Below, piece by piece: positions 60,740 to 64,000 of a stretch of 64,000 bases of DNA; position 1 is the first letter of the stretch, and every line of letters begins with the position of its first letter. The translations under genes were made by a program, and so were the position numbers. This stretch comes from an uncultured Flavobacteriaceae bacterium (GTDB taxonomy: Bacteria; Bacteroidota; Bacteroidia; Flavobacteriales; Flavobacteriaceae): NCBI GenBank assembly GCA_947500585.1, contig CANMSN010000010.1:62001-126000 (forward strand), written 5' to 3'. Below the pieces are notes generated by a model that was not told the origin of the DNA, made no database searches, and saw only the letters and a list, made by a program, of their open reading frames with translations.

Positions 60740-62575
60740 TCAGCCTTTTTTAACATCAATAGGTTTTCCTAAATAAACCAATTTATAACCTTTTTCTATT
60801 TTTTCAATAGCTTTATTATAAGAAGAAATAATTTCCAAAACGCCTTTTTTATCCTTAACTAATAGCGGAATAATGTCTTCATCCTTATTGGTTATTTCAA
60901 TAAGTTCTTCATAATGCGCTCTATCATTAATTTCAATCTCATGTATCTCAGGGTATTTTCGAGCTACTTCGGTTAATAAATGAAAATCGTCTGTATGTGA
61001 AAACAAGCCTTCTTTTGGACTATTATTTGAATCGGCCATTTCATCAACCGTAATTAATCTAAACGAGCCGTTTTCACCAAATTGCTCTCCAAATTTATTA
61101 ATGGCATATTGATTAATATCTGAATTACCTGTTAAAGCCATTAAATAACCAACATCGTTAAGCTCAATATTATCGCCCAAAGTTTCAGAATAAATATCGG
61201 TATTTATGCCCTCCAACCCTATATCTTGAGCCAACTGTATGTTTGTTTGATTACTATCAATTAAAACAACATGTCTGTTATTATCTTCTAAATACTTACC
61301 TATTAAACGAGAGACTTGAGAGGCGCCTACTATTAAAATACCTTCCGATTTTTTTAGAAATACCCCAACCATTTTTGCAAATAATCTAGCTGTTGTTGCA
61401 TTTAATAAAACAGTTCCTAAAACAATCATAAACACCAAAGGTGTAATATATTCAGCACCTTCAACACCTTGTTTCATAAGCTTACTACCGAAAAGAGACG
61501 CAATTCCTGCTGCTACAATACCTCTCGGACCAACCCAACTAATAAAAAGCTTTTCATTTGTAGACAAATTAGAGCCGGATGTACTTAAAAATACTGCTAA
61601 AGGCCTTATAACAAATACAACTATAGCAAAAAGAGCCGCTGTTTTCCAGGTATAAAGGAGCATTAAGTCATCAATACTTATATTGGCGGCCAGAAGAATA
61701 AATAAAATTGAAATAAGCAAAACACTTAAAGACTCTTTAAAATAGAGCAACTCTTTAATATTTTCTAGTTTTCCATTTCCTAAAACCATCCCCATAACTA
61801 CTACAGCTAAAAGCCCCGACTCGTGTGCAAATACTTCAGATTCAACAAAAACCAATAAAACTGTTGACAGCGAAACTACATTTAGCAAATAATGCGGAAT
61901 CAATTTTTTATTTATTGCAAAAGCCAAAGCATGCGCAAAAGTAAACCCAAAAGTCGTACCAAAAAGAATGATTTTTCCAAACTCAATCAAGGCTGTTTTT
62001 GTAAAACCGCTGTCGCCTTCCACACTAATAAACTCAAATACCAAAACGGCTACCAAAGCACCTATTGGGTCTATTAAAATGCCTTCCCATTTTAATACCG
62101 TTGATATATCTTTTTTAAGTGGAATATTTCTTAAAATTGGTGTTATTACTGTAGGTCCCGTAACAATTATAAGTCCTGCAAATAGAAAAGACAGTTCCCA
62201 GCTCAATCCAAAAATTAAATAGGCTATAATACCTGCTCCAAAAAAAGTAATTGCCGAACCTAAAGTTATTAATTTGGTAATTACAGGACCAACCGTTTTA
62301 ATTTCAGATCGCTTTAAAGTTAAACCACCTTCAAAAAGAATGATACTAATGGCTAAAGAGACGAAATAATACAAACCTTCTCCTGGAAATAAGCCTTTTT
62401 CACCATTCCAAATAGGTTCTATCCATTTGGTTCCATCATCAGATAAAAACTCAGAAGCTATTGGCCCAACCAATAAACCTATTAAAATTAATGGTAAGAT
62501 GGCAGGAATTTTTAATTTCCAAGCTACCCATTGTGCCAATATACCTAAAATTATTATGCCTGCTAACTCTAACAT
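60740..62575 (-). CDS. Cation:proton antiporter with RCK (TrkA-N) domain
   Basis: 611 residues. About twelve TM helices with CPA-type Na/H exchanger motifs (ILFEGGLTLK, TGPTVITPILRN, WVGPRGIVAAGI) to ~residue 400, then a TrkA-N nucleotide-binding domain from ~415 (ILIVGASQVSRLIGKYL). Exchanges Na+ or K+ for H+ at the inner membrane; the RCK domain suggests ligand control. Divergent from the stress protein gene. Confidence 0.92.
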   Translation of the reverse strand: MLELAGIIILGILAQWVAWKLKIPAILPLILIGLLVGPIASEFLSDDGTKWIEPIWNGEKGLFPGEGLYYFVSLAISIILFEGGLTLKRSEIKTVGPVITKLITLGSAITFFGAGIIAYLIFGLSWELSFLFAGLIIVTGPTVITPILRNIPLKKDISTVLKWEGILIDPIGALVAVLVFEFISVEGDSGFTKTALIEFGKIILFGTTFGFTFAHALAFAINKKLIPHYLLNVVSLSTVLLVFVESEVFAHESGLLAVVVMGMVLGNGKLENIKELLYFKESLSVLLISILFILLAANISIDDLMLLYTWKTAALFAIVVFVIRPLAVFLSTSGSNLSTNEKLFISWVGPRGIVAAGIASLFGSKLMKQGVEGAEYITPLVFMIVLGTVLLNATTARLFAKMVGVFLKKSEGILIVGASQVSRLIGKYLEDNNRHVVLIDSNQTNIQLAQDIGLEGINTDIYSETLGDNIELNDVGYLMALTGNSDINQYAINKFGEQFGENGSFRLITVDEMADSNNSPKEGLFSHTDDFHLLTEVARKYPEIHEIEINDRAHYEELIEITNKDEDIIPLLVKDKKGVLEIISSYNKAIEKIEKGYKLVYLGKPIDVKKG

Positions 62576-62679
62576 GATTTCATCACTGTTTTTAAAAAAG
62601 ACTAATTTAAGTAAAAACAGATGAAATCATCTTTTTAAAAATACTATATTACCGTTTTAAGAAAAAAACTAAGAAAACT

Positions 62680-63528
62680 TTGTTGTTAAAGCCTTTTAAA
62701 AGCATTGGTATTGGTGTTGCATATTCGCCCAATTTAAAAGCTAACCTTTTTGAGGCTGCTAGATTATCCGTTTTTTTTAATTCAAAATTATTTTTAGTTC
62801 ATGTTGGCGAGTCGTCTGAAGATAAAGTTTCCATGTTAAAAATAATTTTGAAAAGTTTTGAAAAAGATAATTTAGACTACGAAGTCGTGTTTAAAAAAGG
62901 GAATCCTGTTGATGTTATATTATCTACTGTAGAAGAAAAAAAAATTGACTTATTAATTCTTGGCGCAGTACAACGGGAGCAATTTTTAAAATACTACGTA
63001 GGCTCTATTGCAAGAAAAATTACTAGAAAAGCAAAATGTTCGGTCTTATTACTTATAAAACCATCTGTTGAGCGCATACCTTGCGAACATATTGTTGTAA
63101 ACGGATTAAAAGACCCAAAAACAGAGCAAACCATAACCTCAGCTTTTTATGTTGCAAAACAACTTAAAGCTCAAAAAATTACCATAGTTGAAGAAATTAA
63201 TCAAGACGAAATAGCTGTAAAAGTAGATGACAATAAATCTCTTAGGCGCGCAACCATTATAAAGGAGCGTATTAAACTTAGAGAAAACTCAAGAATTAAA
63301 GAGATTATTGAACATATTCCAGAAAATTACACCAACGATATTATAATAAAATCGCAACCTATTTTTGGAAAAAAAGGGTATTCCATAGGGCATTATGCTC
63401 AAATTTCTCGCGCAGATTTACTAGTCATGAATGCACCAACAAAAATGACGTTTTGGGATCGTTTATTTCCACACGATATTGAACATATTTTAACCGAGCT
63501 ACCAACCGACGTTTTAATCCTGCAATGA
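62680..63528 (+). CDS. Universal stress protein (two-domain)
   Basis: 282 residues from a TTG start. The first Usp domain has the ATP-binding pattern LLILGAVQREQ and VGSIARKITRKAKCSVLLL; the second, shorter part repeats the fold without a clear ATP loop. Overlaps the transporter gene by 4 bp (ATGA), so it may control it. Confidence 0.85.
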   Translation: MLLKPFKSIGIGVAYSPNLKANLFEAARLSVFFNSKLFLVHVGESSEDKVSMLKIILKSFEKDNLDYEVVFKKGNPVDVILSTVEEKKIDLLILGAVQREQFLKYYVGSIARKITRKAKCSVLLLIKPSVERIPCEHIVVNGLKDPKTEQTITSAFYVAKQLKAQKITIVEEINQDEIAVKVDDNKSLRRATIIKERIKLRENSRIKEIIEHIPENYTNDIIIKSQPIFGKKGYSIGHYAQISRADLLVMNAPTKMTFWDRLFPHDIEHILTELPTDVLILQ

Positions 63529-64000
63529 GCCCAAAAAAGAATAACATAAAAGATTTTTTTAAGGCTTTACCCAAAAACATATTTTCTGGTTTTGTAGTCA
63601 GTCTAATAGCTTTACCGCTTGGTTTAGGATTAGCAATGGCGAGTGATGCGCCTCCAATAGCAGGTATTATAGCTGCTATAGTTGGTGGCATAATCGTTTC
63701 AATTTTAGGAGGAAGTCATGTTACTATTGTTGGCCCTGGAAATGGTTTAGTGGGTGTGCTTTTAGTTGCTATAACCACTTTAGGTATCGAAAATGCTTAT
63801 GTAGCTATTATTTTTTCTGGTGTTTTATTAATGTTTTTAGGGTTTCTTAGAATGGGTGCATTGGCAGATTTTTTTCCATCATCTGCCATTCAAGGTATGC
63901 TTGCTGCCATAGGGCTTATCATTTTAGGAAAGCAATTTCATATTATGCTTGCGCACAAAATAAAACGAGAAGATACGGTTGATTATCTTTTTGAAATTCC
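63525..64000 (+). CDS. SulP-family anion transporter, 3' end missing
   Basis: Starts ATG at 63525 and runs off the window. The 158 visible residues include SGFVVSLIALPLGLGLAMAS, which is the SulP start, followed by GGIIVSILGGSHVTIVGPGN and further TM helices. SulP proteins carry sulfate or bicarbonate. The overlap with the universal stress protein gene suggests a joint unit. Confidence 0.88.
   Translation, partial: MSPKKNNIKDFFKALPKNIFSGFVVSLIALPLGLGLAMASDAPPIAGIIAAIVGGIIVSILGGSHVTIVGPGNGLVGVLLVAITTLGIENAYVAIIFSGVLLMFLGFLRMGALADFFPSSAIQGMLAAIGLIILGKQFHIMLAHKIKREDTVDYLFEI

Noticed and set aside
1-64000. CRISPR array or cas genes
   Set aside because: No set of regularly spaced identical repeats and no Cas-like protein was found; the repeated motifs present are palindromic REPs and inverted repeats.

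Overview
The window is low-GC bacterial DNA from a marine Flavobacteriaceae-type bacterium (Bacteroidota). The signs are a type IX secretion sorting tail, a PID-CTERM-like small protein, an OMP_b-brl type receptor, HmuY and DUF6607/DUF6686 heme-type genes, sulfatases next to a GH97 enzyme, LytTR regulation, and several families of short flavobacterial intergenic repeats. The genus cannot be fixed from the sequence alone.

Layout. 1-0.7 kb: end of an ABC transporter ATPase. 0.8-10.6 kb: a minus-strand biosynthetic operon read from 10.6 kb down to 0.8 kb (YceI, FAD oxidoreductase, SAM methyltransferase, type III polyketide synthase, FabL-like enoyl reductase, FabZ-like dehydratase, ketosynthase, ACP, phosphopantetheinyl transferase, MMPL/RND exporter). 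It is interrupted by a RAYT transposase with its palindromic REP repeats. 10.7-18.4 kb: housekeeping genes (GreA-like, accC, accB, fabH, rpmF, yceD, pdxA, ribE). 18.8-24.1 kb: sulfatase-GH97-sulfatase. 24.4-29.6 kb: a 5.1-kb island integrated at the 3' end of a CAT-anticodon tRNA. It carries a dead integrase, a secreted coiled-coil protein paired with a trypsin-fold protease, and a short HsdR_N protein. 29.7-39.7 kb: core genes (mce, rbfA, an FtsX-type permease, dusB, lepA), a T9SS cargo, and an Lgt-like gene next to a tetraether-synthase-like radical SAM gene with a small membrane protein and its broken tandem copy.

39.6-45.3 kb is the most unusual stretch. Two extra copies of the lepA 3' end lie downstream of lepA, each next to a similar promoter region. 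Together they delimit a decayed segment and a cassette of outer-membrane receptor, M50-like membrane protease, LytS-type kinase and LytTR regulator. This looks like serial insertion at the end of lepA.

45.7-56.4 kb: a GlgE-pathway alpha-glucan operon (GT4 synthase, glgC, glgE, maltokinase, glgB) followed by a GH31 alpha-glucosidase. 56.5-60.6 kb: a probable heme acquisition module (DUF6607, DUF6686, TonB receptor, HmuY). 60.7-64 kb: a cation:proton antiporter with an RCK domain, a universal stress protein, and the start of a SulP transporter cut off by the window end.

How the genes may work together: the operon at 0.8-10.6 kb has the parts to build an acyl starter on its own ACP, extend and cyclise it with the type III PKS, methylate and oxidise the ring, and export the product. 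The chemistry is inferred; the ordering and overlaps are seen.
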